A DNA stretch of 50,889 nucleotides from an uncultured Bacteroidales bacterium (GCA_900320865.1 ONTT01000014.1:1-50889), one strand, 5' to 3'. Shown: positions 23,916 through 34,069, numbered from the stretch's first letter. Notes: generated from the letters alone by a model not told the origin. Numbers and translations: made by a program.

Positions 23916-25067
23916 ATGTTAGAGTATATTGACAGACGCGGCTCGGATTGCTATAAATGGGACAGCGAGCAAGCGAAAGGCACTTTGCCTTTATGGGTAG
24001 CCGACATGGATTTTGCAGCAGCAAAACCGATTCGAGAAGCGATGCAACGTCGTTTAGAGCACGGCGTATTCGGTTACTCGATCGTCCCCCAAGCAAACTA
24101 CGATGCGGTAGCTCATTGGTTCGAACGTCGCCATGGTTGGAAAGGGATCAACCGCGACAACCTACTCTATACTACCGCTGTGGTACCGGCTATATCGGCT
24201 GTTTTGAAAGCCCTTGAACTGCTTCGCACCTCGGATTGCCAACCGCTTCGGGTATTGACTTTTACCCCCGCGTATAACTGTTTCTTCTCCTGCATCGAGA
24301 ATATGGAATGCGAATTGGTACCTTCGCCTCTGGTGCTGCAGAACAATCGCTTTGAGATCAACTGGACTGATCTGGAGACCAAAGCAAAAAAAGCCGATGT
24401 GTTCCTGCTTTGCAACCCGCATAACCCCACAGGCCGCGTATGGAGTCGTGAGGAGTTGGAACGCATGGCAGATATCATGCGTCGCGAGCACCTGTTTGTG
24501 CTATCCGACGAGATACATTGTGAGTTCGCTTTTCCGGGCCATGCCTATACACCTTTTGCTACCATAGCCATCAACGATACGGATTTCTGTGTCTGCACTT
24601 CTGCCAGTAAAGCCTTTAATATTGCCGGCCTGCTGTGCGCGAATATCTTCGTGCCGAATAAGGACCTCTTTGCGCAGATCAACCATGCCCTTGAGGTGCA
24701 TGAAGTGAACGGTCTCAATCCCTTCGGTCTCGTCGCACAAGTGGCCGCCTATAACGAGAGCGAAGCATGGTTGGACGAACTAAACCAACAGATATATGCC
24801 AATTTCTATTACCTGCGCGATTTCATCCACGAGCGCCTGCCGATGTTGCAACTGCATGAGACGGAAGGTACGTACCTGGCATGGGTAAATATCGAGGCAA
24901 CAAAAATGCCCGCAGAACTTTTCTGCGAGCATTTAGCGAAAGAGCAACAGGTGCTTCTCAATCCCTCTGAGATGTACGGCGGAAAAGGCTATGTGCGCAT
25001 TAACTTAGCTACATCCCACGAGGTGCTGGCCGAAGCACTGGAGCGTTTATTGCGGTTTCTTAGCTGA
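23916..25067 (+). CDS. patB: MalY/PatB-family aminotransferase (C-S lyase)
   Basis: 383 residues, class I/II fold-type I PLP enzyme. Diagnostic features are the N-terminus YIDRRGSDCYKWD, LPLWVADMDFAAAKPI, HGVFGYSIVP, NPHNPTGRVWSREEL, SDEIHCEFAFPGH and the PLP lysine Lys232 in SASKAFNIAGL. PatB/MalY enzymes cleave cystathionine or cysteine conjugates (beta-lyase activity). It is the last gene of the + strand run, 31 bp after the YggS-HAD gene, and overlaps the convergent AsmA-like gene by 21 bp. Confidence 0.88.
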   Translation: MLEYIDRRGSDCYKWDSEQAKGTLPLWVADMDFAAAKPIREAMQRRLEHGVFGYSIVPQANYDAVAHWFERRHGWKGINRDNLLYTTAVVPAISAVLKALELLRTSDCQPLRVLTFTPAYNCFFSCIENMECELVPSPLVLQNNRFEINWTDLETKAKKADVFLLCNPHNPTGRVWSREELERMADIMRREHLFVLSDEIHCEFAFPGHAYTPFATIAINDTDFCVCTSASKAFNIAGLLCANIFVPNKDLFAQINHALEVHEVNGLNPFGLVAQVAAYNESEAWLDELNQQIYANFYYLRDFIHERLPMLQLHETEGTYLAWVNIEATKMPAELFCEHLAKEQQVLLNPSEMYGGKGYVRINLATSHEVLAEALERLLRFLS

Positions 25068-26690
25068 CACTTGTTTGTGCACATACAAACCGGGTAACAT
25101 GGTCTTTTTGATACCATCGATACTCGGGCCAAAGAGGTATAAGGGATAGGGTTTCCACTCGTCCCTTTTCCATTCTACGTAGTATCTACGCGGAGCAGGA
25201 TCTACCGAAGTAGGATTGCTCTTGGGCACGAGCGAGTTCGCCAGATTGGTGAACACATCCGCATTACGCTTCACGATCTCATAGGGGATATTATCCTCTT
25301 TGTGTACCTTCACGTTCAGGCCGTGATACTGCATGCAGAATTCACCCTTCGCGCTGTTCCAGTCACCCGAATAGGCCGCATCCAAGCGGTCAATATGACA
25401 TTCGCTGGTAATACCGACTAACGGACGAATAAACGAGTTCAGGTCAGCCGTATTGATATTCCATCCATCCAACGTGATATCAAAGCTGGAACTTTTATCC
25501 ATACGAATCGTGTAAGACGCCTCTACCTTACCTTCTTCACCAAACGGTGCATGCGCGACATTCCGCCAAACAGCACCGGTCTTATTGGTTATATTGGTCA
25601 GCGTCGCTTTACCGTCCTTTATATGCATTTTTCCGCAGTTAATATCCGTGCTGGCAAACTCCACATCAATCTTACGGGCCAAAGCGTTCACCTGTTTGAT
25701 GCAGAATTTAACAGGCAACTTACGCAAGAAATCCTGCGGCGTACCATACGGCGATTTGGGTTTATAGCGCGAGTCACGATAGACGTGCATCCGCTTCACA
25801 TCTACATCAATCGCATCGAGCGTATAGTCTTTTGCAAAGGCTTTACGAATCGGGTTCAGGGCAGAAGTAGTGACCTTATTCAACTCCATATCGATCCATG
25901 TGATCGGTTCTTTGCGTTTATCCGCGATCTTTTTCGGCGTCGGGATATTACGCACACGTGTATAGCCTAACTCGATCGGTCCTTGATCCTCCGTATTCAG
26001 GTCATGCAACTCTACGGCGAACATGCCGTCAGGAGTCTGCAGACTCAAACCTTCCAAATTGAGTTCATACACCGAGTCATTGAACGTGAAGAGCGAGTCC
26101 ATGATGTCATACGCTAAATTTTTGGTTGACAGCGAGAGGCTATCCACCTGTACATGCAGCGGAGAGCGCGTGCTATGCAAGTGTGCGCAGAAGCGGTTGA
26201 GGTTAAACGAACACACCTTTACGTCCTGCAACCATTCGTTCGCTTTATGCAGCGTCGTGTCCTTCGGGAGCGTAGGAAGAATGGACTCGGGGTTCTTCTC
26301 ATCCAGATACACCTCTACGATCGGGTCATCCAGTGATACGTTTTGAATAACCAACCGATGGTCGTGGAACAGTTCCCAATAACGGATATTCCATACCTCA
26401 AGTTTCGGCACGTGGACAGCCAGCCCCGGTGCACGTCTATCAGACACGGAATCGGTCCAGTTCAGACTATTGGTACTGAACGTGATATCCGTAACGATAG
26501 CAGAACCACTGATGATGTTCAGATACACGCCGCCTACAGAGGCTTCTACATCCGGCAGGTTTGCCAGCGATTTTTTCACTTCTTTGTTCACTAATCGCGA
26601 AGCGATGATGTCTGCACAAAGGAATAGCGCAATGATCAATGTGACCAAAGAGCCCAACACCCATAGTGTAATTTTAACGGACTTTTTCAT
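25047..26690 (-). CDS. AsmA-like envelope protein
   Basis: 547 residues. A single N-terminal membrane anchor (ITLWVLGSLVTLIIALFLCA) is followed by a long beta-rich periplasmic region starting DIIASRLVNKEVKKSLANLP, the layout of AsmA/DUF748 proteins, which form groove-like bridges for lipid transport between membranes. Repeating patterns such as LEVWNIRYWELFHDHRLVIQ (a nested 'inner substrate' segment) fit the group. The assignment rests on architecture rather than clear motifs. It lies 12 bp after the aspartate aminotransferase gene and is probably the last gene of that transcript. Confidence 0.65.
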   Translation of the reverse strand: MKKSVKITLWVLGSLVTLIIALFLCADIIASRLVNKEVKKSLANLPDVEASVGGVYLNIISGSAIVTDITFSTNSLNWTDSVSDRRAPGLAVHVPKLEVWNIRYWELFHDHRLVIQNVSLDDPIVEVYLDEKNPESILPTLPKDTTLHKANEWLQDVKVCSFNLNRFCAHLHSTRSPLHVQVDSLSLSTKNLAYDIMDSLFTFNDSVYELNLEGLSLQTPDGMFAVELHDLNTEDQGPIELGYTRVRNIPTPKKIADKRKEPITWIDMELNKVTTSALNPIRKAFAKDYTLDAIDVDVKRMHVYRDSRYKPKSPYGTPQDFLRKLPVKFCIKQVNALARKIDVEFASTDINCGKMHIKDGKATLTNITNKTGAVWRNVAHAPFGEEGKVEASYTIRMDKSSSFDITLDGWNINTADLNSFIRPLVGITSECHIDRLDAAYSGDWNSAKGEFCMQYHGLNVKVHKEDNIPYEIVKRNADVFTNLANSLVPKSNPTSVDPAPRRYYVEWKRDEWKPYPLYLFGPSIDGIKKTMLPGLYVHKQVSAKKPQ

Positions 26691-26702
26691 GAGAGTAGAA
26701 TT

Positions 26703-27896
26703 TTAATGAGCAGTATTATATGCCTCGAGGGCTTTGCGTAACACGAGCATAGCCTTCGCAAGGTCTTCTTTATTCAGTACATACGCCATGCGCACTTGAT
26801 GACGACCGTCTTCCGGATTGGTGTAGAAACCGGTGCCGGGAGCCATCATAACCGTCGCTCCTTCGTACGTAAAATCGGTCAGACACCATTTGCAGAACTT
26901 CTCCACATCATCCACCGGCAACTCAACCATCACGTAGAACGCACCTGTAGGAGCAGGAGCAAAGACACCCGGAATCTGATTCAGTTGGTCGATCAGGAAA
27001 TTACGACGACCCAGATACTCGTCATATACCTCCTGCATGTATTCCTCAGGCGTAGAGAGCGATGCTTCGGCCACAATCTGTCCGAAGAGCGGAGGACTCA
27101 AACGAGCCTGACAGAACTTCATCACCGCCTCCCGAACGGCTTTGTTCTTCGTTATTAAGGCTCCGATACGGATACCACACTCCGAATAGCGTTTCGAGAC
27201 ACTGTCCACGAGAATCACATTTTGCTCAATACCCTCCAGGTGGCAGGCGGAGATATAGGGCGACTTGGTATAGATGAACTCGCGATATACCTCATCCGAG
27301 ATCAGATAGAGGTTGTATTTCTTCACCAGATCACGTATCTGACGCATTTCTTGCTTGGTGTACAGATAGCCCGTCGGGTTATTCGGATTACAGATCAGAA
27401 TCGCGCGTGTCTTCGGAGTGATCTGCTTCTCGAACTCCTCTACCGGCGGCAGTTTGAATCCGTTCTTGATATCGGTCTTCACACTCTTCACCACAGCACC
27501 GGCCGAGATAGCAAAGGCCATGTAGTTCGCATAGGATGGATCGGTCACAATGATCTCATCACCCGGATTGAGGCAACTCATATAAGCGAACATAATAGCC
27601 TCCGAACCTCCGGAAGTGATGATGATCTCATCCGGCGAAAGGTCGATACCATACGCCGCATAGTAACTGACCATCTTCGTGCGCAGGGACTTAAGTCCCT
27701 GAGAAGGAGAGTACGCCAAGATATCTTGCGTGAAGTTCTTCACAGCCTCTAGTGCCTGAGGCGGCGTCTGGATATCCGGCTGACCGATATTGAGGTGATA
27801 GACATGCACCCCTGCGAGTTTCGCTTCATCGGCGTACTTGGCCAATTTACGAATAGGACTCTCCGGCATGGATTGTGCCCGTAAACTTATCTCCAT
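26703..27896 (-). CDS. Class I/II aminotransferase, aspartate-aminotransferase-like
   Basis: ATG at 27896 gives 397 residues starting MEISLRAQSMPESPIRKLAK. Family motifs: HLNIGQPDIQTP, ILAYSPSQGLKSLR, ILICNPNNPTGYLYT, LISDEVYREFIYT, the PLP lysine Lys235 in DSVSKRYSECG and QVRMAYVL. The open frame runs on upstream over the lipoate ligase gene as a 481-codon ORF, but that extension is antigenic noise from another frame and includes the heptamer array. The exact substrate (Asp, aromatic or Ala) cannot be told. It sits 14 bp after the lipoate ligase-like gene. Confidence 0.85.
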   Translation of the reverse strand: MEISLRAQSMPESPIRKLAKYADEAKLAGVHVYHLNIGQPDIQTPPQALEAVKNFTQDILAYSPSQGLKSLRTKMVSYYAAYGIDLSPDEIIITSGGSEAIMFAYMSCLNPGDEIIVTDPSYANYMAFAISAGAVVKSVKTDIKNGFKLPPVEEFEKQITPKTRAILICNPNNPTGYLYTKQEMRQIRDLVKKYNLYLISDEVYREFIYTKSPYISACHLEGIEQNVILVDSVSKRYSECGIRIGALITKNKAVREAVMKFCQARLSPPLFGQIVAEASLSTPEEYMQEVYDEYLGRRNFLIDQLNQIPGVFAPAPTGAFYVMVELPVDDVEKFCKWCLTDFTYEGATVMMAPGTGFYTNPEDGRHQVRMAYVLNKEDLAKAMLVLRKALEAYNTAH

Positions 27897-27902
27897 ACGA
27901 TA

Positions 27903-27930
27903 TTTTTGATTTATGATTTTTGATTTATGA
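27903..27930. repeat. Heptamer array forming the lipoate ligase C-terminus
   Basis: TTTTTGA, TTTATGA, TTTTTGA, TTTATGA (+ strand reading): a perfect 14-bp unit twice. The stop codon of the lipoate ligase-like gene (27911-27913) lies inside it, so the last residues (IINQKS) are encoded by the array. It also fills the gap to the aminotransferase start. Confidence 0.92.
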
Positions 27931-28534
27931 TTGCTTTTTCGAGCGCCTCGCGAAAGAGCACCATGTCTCCGAGGTCTTGTATCTCGCGCAGGTTTCTCAC
28001 CCGTTGTCGTACAGACGCTACAGCGTGCTTCGCCAGTTTGGCCTCCGAGGGAGTGATCGCCGCTTCGAGGTCCGTCAGGTTGACGTTGTATAACATGCAG
28101 GCATGTACTACCGTGCCCGTGGGCGTGGTATAACACGCAGTTCCGCACACTTTGCGATCTCCTACCAACACATCGTTATGCGCTGTGGTCACGGCTTCGT
28201 AGCCTAACTGCCGCAAAGCTCCGGAGAGCAACACTAAAAACTGGTCAAACACCTCTTGCGAGCGGGTCGAAGGCGAGATGAACGATACCATCAGGTTCCC
28301 TCGATCGGCATACACACATCCTCCCCCGCTCTGGCGTTGTACGACTGCGATACCATGTGCGCGGCAATAGGCTTCATTCACTTCCGCCTCTGCGCATTGA
28401 TGACGACCATAGATGACGGTAGGTGATACGACCCAAGTGAAAAACGTCGGTTCTTGAATCGTCTTCACCATATCTGCTTCCATCGCCAGATAGTCCGTCA
28501 ACGGAAGACCTTCTATGACGCGCTCAATTTTCAA
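27911..28534 (-). CDS. Lipoate-protein ligase A-like protein
   Basis: 207 residues of the biotin/lipoate ligase fold: FFTWVVSPTVIYGRHQ, then the signature VVQRQSGGGCVYADRGNLMVSF, TAHNDVLVGDRKVCGTACY with the lysine used in lipoyl-AMP binding, and VHACMLYNVNLTDLEAAI. It lacks the separate C-terminal domain of E. coli LplA, as do many shorter homologues. It attaches lipoate to 2-oxoacid dehydrogenase or GcvH subunits in the cytosol. Its C-terminus ends inside a heptamer array. Tight spacing to guanine deaminase (3 bp) suggests one transcript. Confidence 0.82.
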   Translation of the reverse strand: MKIERVIEGLPLTDYLAMEADMVKTIQEPTFFTWVVSPTVIYGRHQCAEAEVNEAYCRAHGIAVVQRQSGGGCVYADRGNLMVSFISPSTRSQEVFDQFLVLLSGALRQLGYEAVTTAHNDVLVGDRKVCGTACYTTPTGTVVHACMLYNVNLTDLEAAITPSEAKLAKHAVASVRQRVRNLREIQDLGDMVLFREALEKAIINQKS

Positions 28535-28537
28535 GCT

Positions 28538-29812
28538 TTACTCAATGATTCGCGGAGCAGGTATCTCTTTACCTTGACAGAAACGATGCGTCAACTGCCG
28601 ATCGTCTCCCAAGTAGATATAGCGCTCCAAACGATGTTGAATCGAGTAGTTATCGAAGTTCAAATCGCTATCGTCCACTACCAACGCATCGAACGCATAA
28701 CCCGGTTCAAACGAACCCACTTTGCCAAAGAACGAACCACCCGACTTAGTCGCCAGATAGAAGGCTTCGCTCAACGATAAGAAAGCCTCTTTATGTCCGC
28801 CATGCACCCATTTCATCTTCGACATTTGAAGCGTATAATGAATCACACGGAAGATCGAGAAACCACTACCTGCCGATACATCCGATCCCAGAGCTACAGG
28901 AACACCTGCCGACAAGAAACGACGGATCGGCGCGATACCTGAACCGAGATTGCAATTGGACGTCGGACAGTGAACCGCAAAGACCCCGTTCTTACGCATC
29001 AGTTCAAACTCCTCACCCGAGGTATAGCAGCAGTGTGCCATAAGGGTCGGTGTCTGACCGAACATATTATATCGCAGATACGCATCGCCGTAACAAGTGG
29101 ACTCCGGCTCCAGTTCTGCTACCCATGCAATCTCCGATTGATTCTCACTCAAGTGCGATTGGACGGGCAGTTTGTATTCGTTAGCCAATTCACCCAGCGC
29201 GGTCATCATTTCAGGCGTACAACTCGGAATGAAACGCGGGGTGACGATCGCGGAGATCAACGGCATATTCTTCGTATGCTCCATCACGCGCTTCGTTCCC
29301 TCTACGGCTTCTTCCACCGTGTTACTCAAGGTGTCGGGACCGTTGCGATCCATGCCAACAAGACCTACCATACCGCCTAAACCGGCTTCGTTCAGCAGGT
29401 CCGCCAGGAGACAGGTGGCATCCGGGTGGATAGTAGCGAAGATCGCTGCACGCATCGTACCCATCTTCCAAAGATCGCGTACAAAACGACGGTACATCTT
29501 CTCCGCATAGCCGATATCTTTGTATTTCGTTTCCTCCGGGAAGGTGTAGGCGTTGAGCCAAGGCAGTAACTCCAGGTCCATCGCAATACCTAAGTTACGA
29601 TACTGCGGTGCGTGCACATGCAGGTCATTCATGGCCGGCATCAACAAACGATCGCCAAAGTCAATAACCCGTTCATTGGCATACTGCTCGGGCAAAGTCT
29701 GATACGTATCCACTACGTTGCCATCGTCTCCGACTACAACATACCCGTGCTCCAACACTTTAAACGCTTCCGGTGTAGGGGTGAACAGAATGTTCGCTCT
29801 GTAGATTTTCAT
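28538..29812 (-). CDS. guaD: Guanine deaminase / amidohydrolase
   Basis: 424 residues of the metal-dependent amidohydrolase superfamily. Metal-binding and family motifs: MPAMNDLHVHAPQYRNLGIA, LELLPWLNAYTFPEE (guanine deaminase signature), QSHLSENQSEI, MAHCCYTSGEE, HCPTSNCNLGSG and ALGSDVSAGSG. It converts guanine to xanthine in purine salvage. The length and the FPEE segment separate it from chlorohydrolases. It starts 2 bp from the stop of the gtrA-like gene. Confidence 0.88.
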   Translation of the reverse strand: MKIYRANILFTPTPEAFKVLEHGYVVVGDDGNVVDTYQTLPEQYANERVIDFGDRLLMPAMNDLHVHAPQYRNLGIAMDLELLPWLNAYTFPEETKYKDIGYAEKMYRRFVRDLWKMGTMRAAIFATIHPDATCLLADLLNEAGLGGMVGLVGMDRNGPDTLSNTVEEAVEGTKRVMEHTKNMPLISAIVTPRFIPSCTPEMMTALGELANEYKLPVQSHLSENQSEIAWVAELEPESTCYGDAYLRYNMFGQTPTLMAHCCYTSGEEFELMRKNGVFAVHCPTSNCNLGSGIAPIRRFLSAGVPVALGSDVSAGSGFSIFRVIHYTLQMSKMKWVHGGHKEAFLSLSEAFYLATKSGGSFFGKVGSFEPGYAFDALVVDDSDLNFDNYSIQHRLERYIYLGDDRQLTHRFCQGKEIPAPRIIE

Positions 29813-29814
29813 GA

Positions 29815-30255
29815 TTATTGAGGATTTTGTGTTTCTTCTTTTTTCTTAAAAAACAATAAGCATAAGAGGTAATTGATACATCCGCCGATGAAGATGACCG
29901 CGAAGCTGATATAGTCATCCCGCCATTCGGGGAACGCAGCCAAAGCCACCGGCAATAAACCGAACTGTACGCCTACGTTCACCACACGCGCCAGCAGAAA
30001 ACCACTCGCGTTCTTCAAATCGGGTTGGGTACCAAAGGTATACCAATTCGAGAAGAGATAATTCGGAACCATCTCTATCGCATAGCCGATACCAAACGCC
30101 ACGTAATACAGCACCGAACCCTTCTCCGGATGCGACAGGAAATACAGCGCAGCCATAAAGAACCAGGTCTGTACCACCGCTCCTGTCGTACCCACTATAA
30201 GAAACCGCACTGCCGTACGAATCTTAGGTGGCAAATAACTGGTTAATAGTCGCAT
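29815..30255 (-). CDS. GtrA-family membrane protein
   Basis: 146 residues with four hydrophobic segments (FLIVGTTGAVVQTWFFMAAL, YVAFGIGYAIEMVPNYLFSN, LLARVVNVGVQFGLLPVALA, YISFAVIFIGGCINYLLCLL). The N-terminal RFLIVGTTGA and the NYLFSNWYTF motif are the GtrA (PF04138) signatures. GtrA proteins are thought to help flip polyprenyl-linked sugars or act in cell-wall polysaccharide synthesis. No glycosyltransferase partner is next to it. The 61-bp gap to alaS holds nothing recognisable. Confidence 0.8.
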   Translation of the reverse strand: MRLLTSYLPPKIRTAVRFLIVGTTGAVVQTWFFMAALYFLSHPEKGSVLYYVAFGIGYAIEMVPNYLFSNWYTFGTQPDLKNASGFLLARVVNVGVQFGLLPVALAAFPEWRDDYISFAVIFIGGCINYLLCLLFFKKKEETQNPQ

Positions 30256-30316
30256 ATACGTTCAATATACCTCTTACTCGATTCTCTCTCGTTAGTGTGT
30301 CGCCTGTCTGATTTGC

Positions 30317-32932
30317 TTATTGCAGGGCGGCGAGTAACTCATCCATAGCGGCCTGAAGACCTTTCACATCGCGACCTCCTGCTGTAGCCATCCAGGGTTG
30401 ACCTCCGCCGCCGCCTTGGATATTCTTAGCGGCCGACTTAATCATCGCACCTGCATTCTTTCCTGCGTCTACCAGAGGCTGACTGAGGAAGACTGCAATC
30501 GTCGGTTTACCATCGCATTCAATCGCAGCCAATACTGCGAACTTCACATCTGTGAACTTACCGCGCAGCAAAGGCAATACACCGCGTAACAACTCCGGGT
30601 TGCCTTCACCTTGCAAACGAACCAACTTGATATCGCCAAAGTCCTCCGCCCGATCAATCAGTTCATCGCGATAATGCACGACCTTCTCAGCCATGAACTG
30701 CTCGATCTGTTTCTTGAGCGCAGCGTTCTCGTCGATGAACTTATGAATAGCTCCCGCCAGATCGGGTGCATTGTTAAAGAGCGACTTCAGCCCGTTCAGC
30801 GTATCTTGCGCCATGTAATAGAGCTCATCCGCCTTGGCTGCAGTAACCGCCTCGATACGACGAATACCGGCAGCAATACTAGTCTCCATCAGAATACGTA
30901 CACAGCCGATTTTACCGGTCGAAGACACATGGCATCCACCACAAAGTTCGACAGAAGGACCATATTTGATCACACGTACATCGTCCCCGTATTTCTCTCC
31001 GAAGAGCGCCATGGCCCCCAATGCTTTCGCCTCAGCAATCGGCATATGACGATGCTCCTCCAGATGAATATCCTGACGGATGAGGCTGTTGGCCAATATC
31101 TCCACTTGACGCAACTCTTCCGGCGTTACTTTCTGGAAGTGCGAGAAGTCAAAACGCAAACTGTCCGGTGTTACGAGCGAACCCTTCTGCTCTACGTGTT
31201 TACCCAGCACTTCGCGCAGCGCATAGTGCAGGATGTGCGTAGCCGAGTGGTTGCACATAATAGCCTGACGACGCGCTGCATCCACTTCTGCGACAAATGT
31301 AGCCCCTGGTTCACTCGGCAGTTCAGCCAGAATATGTACGGGCAAGTTATTCTCTCGCTTACAATCTGAAATCTTAAATTTTAAATCTTCAATTCGGAGA
31401 TATCCGGTATCTCCGACCTCACCGCCCATCTCGGCATAGAACGGCGTCTTATTGAGCACAACTTGGTAGAAACTTTTGCCTTTCTGGCTCACCTGACGGT
31501 AACGAAGAATCTTGGTCTCGCACGCTAAAGTGTCATATCCCACAAACTCCGTTTCGCCTTCTTCCAATACCGTCCAGTCGCCTAAGTCCTGTTTATTGGC
31601 CTCACGACCCATCGATTTCTGGTGTTCAAGCGCTTTGTTATACTCCTCTTCATTGGTCGTGAATCCGTTCTCACGAAGAATTAGTTCCGTCAAGTCGAGC
31701 GGGAAACCGTACGTATCTTTGAGCGTGAATACATCCACTCCGCTGATCTCTGTCTTACCTGCTCTGCGGGCTTCGTCCATCAGTTTATCCAACAGACCGA
31801 TACCCTTGTCCAAGGTACGCAGAAAAGCTTCTTCCTCAGATTTGATAACCGGAGTGATCTGTGCCTCTTGTTGCACCAACTCCGGATAGGCCTCTCCCAT
31901 GTCTGCGATGAGCTGCGGCACGAGCCGATAGAGGAAAGCCGAACGCATATTGAGGAAAGTATAACCGTAACGAACGGCACGACGGAGAATACGACGAATG
32001 ACATAACCCGCTTTCTCGTTGCCCGGCAACTGACCGTCCGTAATAGCAAACGCTATCGTACGGATATGATCCGCAATCACGCGCATCGCGACATCGGTCT
32101 TCTCATCCTTACCGTATTCGCAACCGCAGATAGCGCCGATCTTCTTCAGCATCGGTTGGAACACATCCGTGTCGTAGTTCGAGGTCTTGCCCTGAATCGT
32201 TCGAACCAGACGCTCGAAGCCCATTCCCGTATCAATCACTTTCTTTGCAAGCGGCTCCAAGGAACCATCGGCCTTGCGGTTATATTGCATGAAGACAATA
32301 TTCCAAATCTCAATCACTTGCGGGTGATCTTTGTTCACCAACTCACGTCCGGGCACTTGCGCGCGCTCCTCCGCACTACGACTGTCTACGTGGATCTCAC
32401 TACACGGACCACAAGGACCCGTATCGCCCATTTCCCAGAAGTTATCATGTTTGTTGCCGTTCAGGATATGATCGGCCGGCAGGTGCTTGGCCCAGATCGA
32501 AGCGGCCTCGTCATCCCGACTCAAACCCTCTTCCGGCGAACCCTCAAAGACGGTTGCATAGAGGTTACTCGGGTCGATCTTCAGCACATCCACAATATAC
32601 TCCCATGCGAAATCAATCGCTTCTTTCTTGAAGTAATCGCCGAACGACCAGTTGCCCAGCATTTCGAACATCGTGTGGTGATACGTATCGTGACCTACCT
32701 CTTCCAGGTCATTATGTTTTCCGCTCACGCGCAGACACTTCTGACTGTCCGCTACGCGGGGGTATTTAATAGGGTCATTGCCCAAGATGATACCCTTCCA
32801 CGGGTTCATTCCCGCATTAGTAAACATCAGCGTGGGGTCATCTTTGATGACCATCGGCGCCGAGGGTACTACTTGATGACCCTTCGATGCCATAAAATCC
32901 AAAAAGGATTGTCTAATCTCTTTACTTGTCAT
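30317..32932 (-). CDS. alaS: Alanyl-tRNA synthetase
   Basis: 871 residues, class II synthetase of normal domain order: catalytic domain ([57 protein letters not shown]), tRNA-recognition helices, the editing domain with [14 protein letters not shown] and [10 protein letters not shown] (the zinc-site residues), and the C-terminal domain ending with [14 protein letters not shown]. Residues ~515-524 (DNA 31361-31388) are an in-frame heptamer array read as DLKFKISDC between GYLRIE and KRENNLP, where orthologues are shorter. It follows pdxA by 12 bp. Confidence 0.95.
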   Translation of the reverse strand: MTSKEIRQSFLDFMASKGHQVVPSAPMVIKDDPTLMFTNAGMNPWKGIILGNDPIKYPRVADSQKCLRVSGKHNDLEEVGHDTYHHTMFEMLGNWSFGDYFKKEAIDFAWEYIVDVLKIDPSNLYATVFEGSPEEGLSRDDEAASIWAKHLPADHILNGNKHDNFWEMGDTGPCGPCSEIHVDSRSAEERAQVPGRELVNKDHPQVIEIWNIVFMQYNRKADGSLEPLAKKVIDTGMGFERLVRTIQGKTSNYDTDVFQPMLKKIGAICGCEYGKDEKTDVAMRVIADHIRTIAFAITDGQLPGNEKAGYVIRRILRRAVRYGYTFLNMRSAFLYRLVPQLIADMGEAYPELVQQEAQITPVIKSEEEAFLRTLDKGIGLLDKLMDEARRAGKTEISGVDVFTLKDTYGFPLDLTELILRENGFTTNEEEYNKALEHQKSMGREANKQDLGDWTVLEEGETEFVGYDTLACETKILRYRQVSQKGKSFYQVVLNKTPFYAEMGGEVGDTGYLRIEDLKFKISDCKRENNLPVHILAELPSEPGATFVAEVDAARRQAIMCNHSATHILHYALREVLGKHVEQKGSLVTPDSLRFDFSHFQKVTPEELRQVEILANSLIRQDIHLEEHRHMPIAEAKALGAMALFGEKYGDDVRVIKYGPSVELCGGCHVSSTGKIGCVRILMETSIAAGIRRIEAVTAAKADELYYMAQDTLNGLKSLFNNAPDLAGAIHKFIDENAALKKQIEQFMAEKVVHYRDELIDRAEDFGDIKLVRLQGEGNPELLRGVLPLLRGKFTDVKFAVLAAIECDGKPTIAVFLSQPLVDAGKNAGAMIKSAAKNIQGGGGGQPWMATAGGRDVKGLQAAMDELLAALQ
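31361..31388. repeat. In-frame heptamer array inside alaS
   Basis: On the gene strand: AGATTTA, AAATTTA, AGATTTC, AGATTGT. The type matches the array before ybbR (13623-13643). It lies at the start of the editing-domain region. Confidence 0.85.
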
Positions 32933-32944
32933 TATCGTTATTTG

Positions 32945-34069
32945 CTATTTATCATTCGCACCATTTTCACCATTCGCACCATTATTAAACCGGTTTCCAC
33001 CTGTCGTGGTCTTGAAGTCGATGAACTCGCGACGAGGTTTGCCTTCTCCGTCCCCACGTACGATGAACGGCAACGGATTAGCGGTCAACGCATCGTATTC
33101 TTCGCGTTGACGCAGCACATCTATCGCCATAAATAGCGCATTGCGCATCGAGCGTTCATCTGCCTGGTTCTTACCGGCTATGTCATAACCCGTACCATGA
33201 TCGGGTGAAGTACGTACGATGGATAGACCCGCTGTGTAGTTCACGCCTGTCATATCCAAGGTCTTGAACGGAATCAAACCCTGGTCATGATACATCGCCA
33301 GAACCGCATCGAAATGGGTGAAGCGACCGGAGCCGAAGAATCCGTCCGCCGCATATGGACCGAACGCCCAGATACCTTGCTCATTCGCTTTCGCAATAGC
33401 CGGCATGATAATCGTCTCTTCCTCTTTTCCCAACAAACCGGCGTCTCCTGCATGGGGATTCAATGCCATGACCGCAATTCGCGGTTTCTCCAATCCGAAA
33501 TCACGTTTCAACGAGCGGTTCAACAAGGTCAGTTTGGCGATAATACGCTCTTCCGTTATCTGAGCCGGTATATCCGCCAAGGCCACGTGGTTGCAAACCA
33601 AGGCCACACGCAAATTACCCGCGCAAAGCATCATTAACTGCTCTCCTCCAAACTGTTCTGCCAACCACTCCGTATGGCCGCCATGCAGCGCTTCTTTGTT
33701 AATCGGCGCAGTTACTAAGGCTTGTACTTTCCCGGCCTTCAGGTCCCTGCAAGCCCGTTCCAACGATGCTTTCGCCGCCTTATTGGCTTCAGGAGAAGCA
33801 CTACCTAATGCCACCGGTAAGTTATCGGTATAGCAGGAGATGAGGTTCAGACGACCGTCCTTTGCCTGCTCCGGCGTGTCGATGATATTCCAGGTGATAT
33901 TACGATAGTCCTCACTCAGCGTCTGGATATGATGCTTCGCTACGGCGGCATTACCGTAAACCACCGGACGCATGATCTCAAACACATAGCCGTTCAGCAG
34001 CGCTTTGATGATCACTTCGTATCCTACGCCATTCGTATCACCGGCTGTTATTGCTACTATAGGTTTCAT
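32945..34069 (-). CDS. pdxA: 4-hydroxythreonine-4-phosphate dehydrogenase
   Basis: 374 residues. PdxA motifs: VAITAGDTNGVGYEVIIKAL, LVTAPINKEALHGGHTEWLA (with a metal-binding His), NPHAGDAGLLGKEEE, AMYHDQGLIPFKTLD and RTSPDHGTGYDIAGK. It oxidises 4-phosphohydroxy-threonine in the DXP-dependent route to pyridoxal phosphate. The C-terminal tail NNGANGENGANDK is encoded by four nonamers of the type found in valS. The start overlaps the nitroreductase gene by 32 bp. PdxJ, its usual partner, is not in the window. Confidence 0.93.
   Translation of the reverse strand: MKPIVAITAGDTNGVGYEVIIKALLNGYVFEIMRPVVYGNAAVAKHHIQTLSEDYRNITWNIIDTPEQAKDGRLNLISCYTDNLPVALGSASPEANKAAKASLERACRDLKAGKVQALVTAPINKEALHGGHTEWLAEQFGGEQLMMLCAGNLRVALVCNHVALADIPAQITEERIIAKLTLLNRSLKRDFGLEKPRIAVMALNPHAGDAGLLGKEEETIIMPAIAKANEQGIWAFGPYAADGFFGSGRFTHFDAVLAMYHDQGLIPFKTLDMTGVNYTAGLSIVRTSPDHGTGYDIAGKNQADERSMRNALFMAIDVLRQREEYDALTANPLPFIVRGDGEGKPRREFIDFKTTTGGNRFNNGANGENGANDK
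32948..32983. repeat. Coding 9-bp repeat tract at the end of pdxA
   Basis: On the gene strand AATGGTGCG, AATGGTGAA, AATGGTGCG, AATGATAAA followed by the stop TAG. The AAT-GRT-NNN pattern is that of the valS tracts 25 kb away. Confidence 0.85.

Noticed and set aside
27897-28148. N-terminal extension of the aspartate aminotransferase-like protein
   Set aside because: The extension runs through a heptamer array and over the lipoate ligase gene in another frame; orthologues begin at MEISLRAQ.
31868-33136. 422-codon + strand frame across alaS and pdxA
   Set aside because: Antisense to two well-conserved genes, spans their junction, and has a composition rich in His/Arg/Thr typical of shadow frames.
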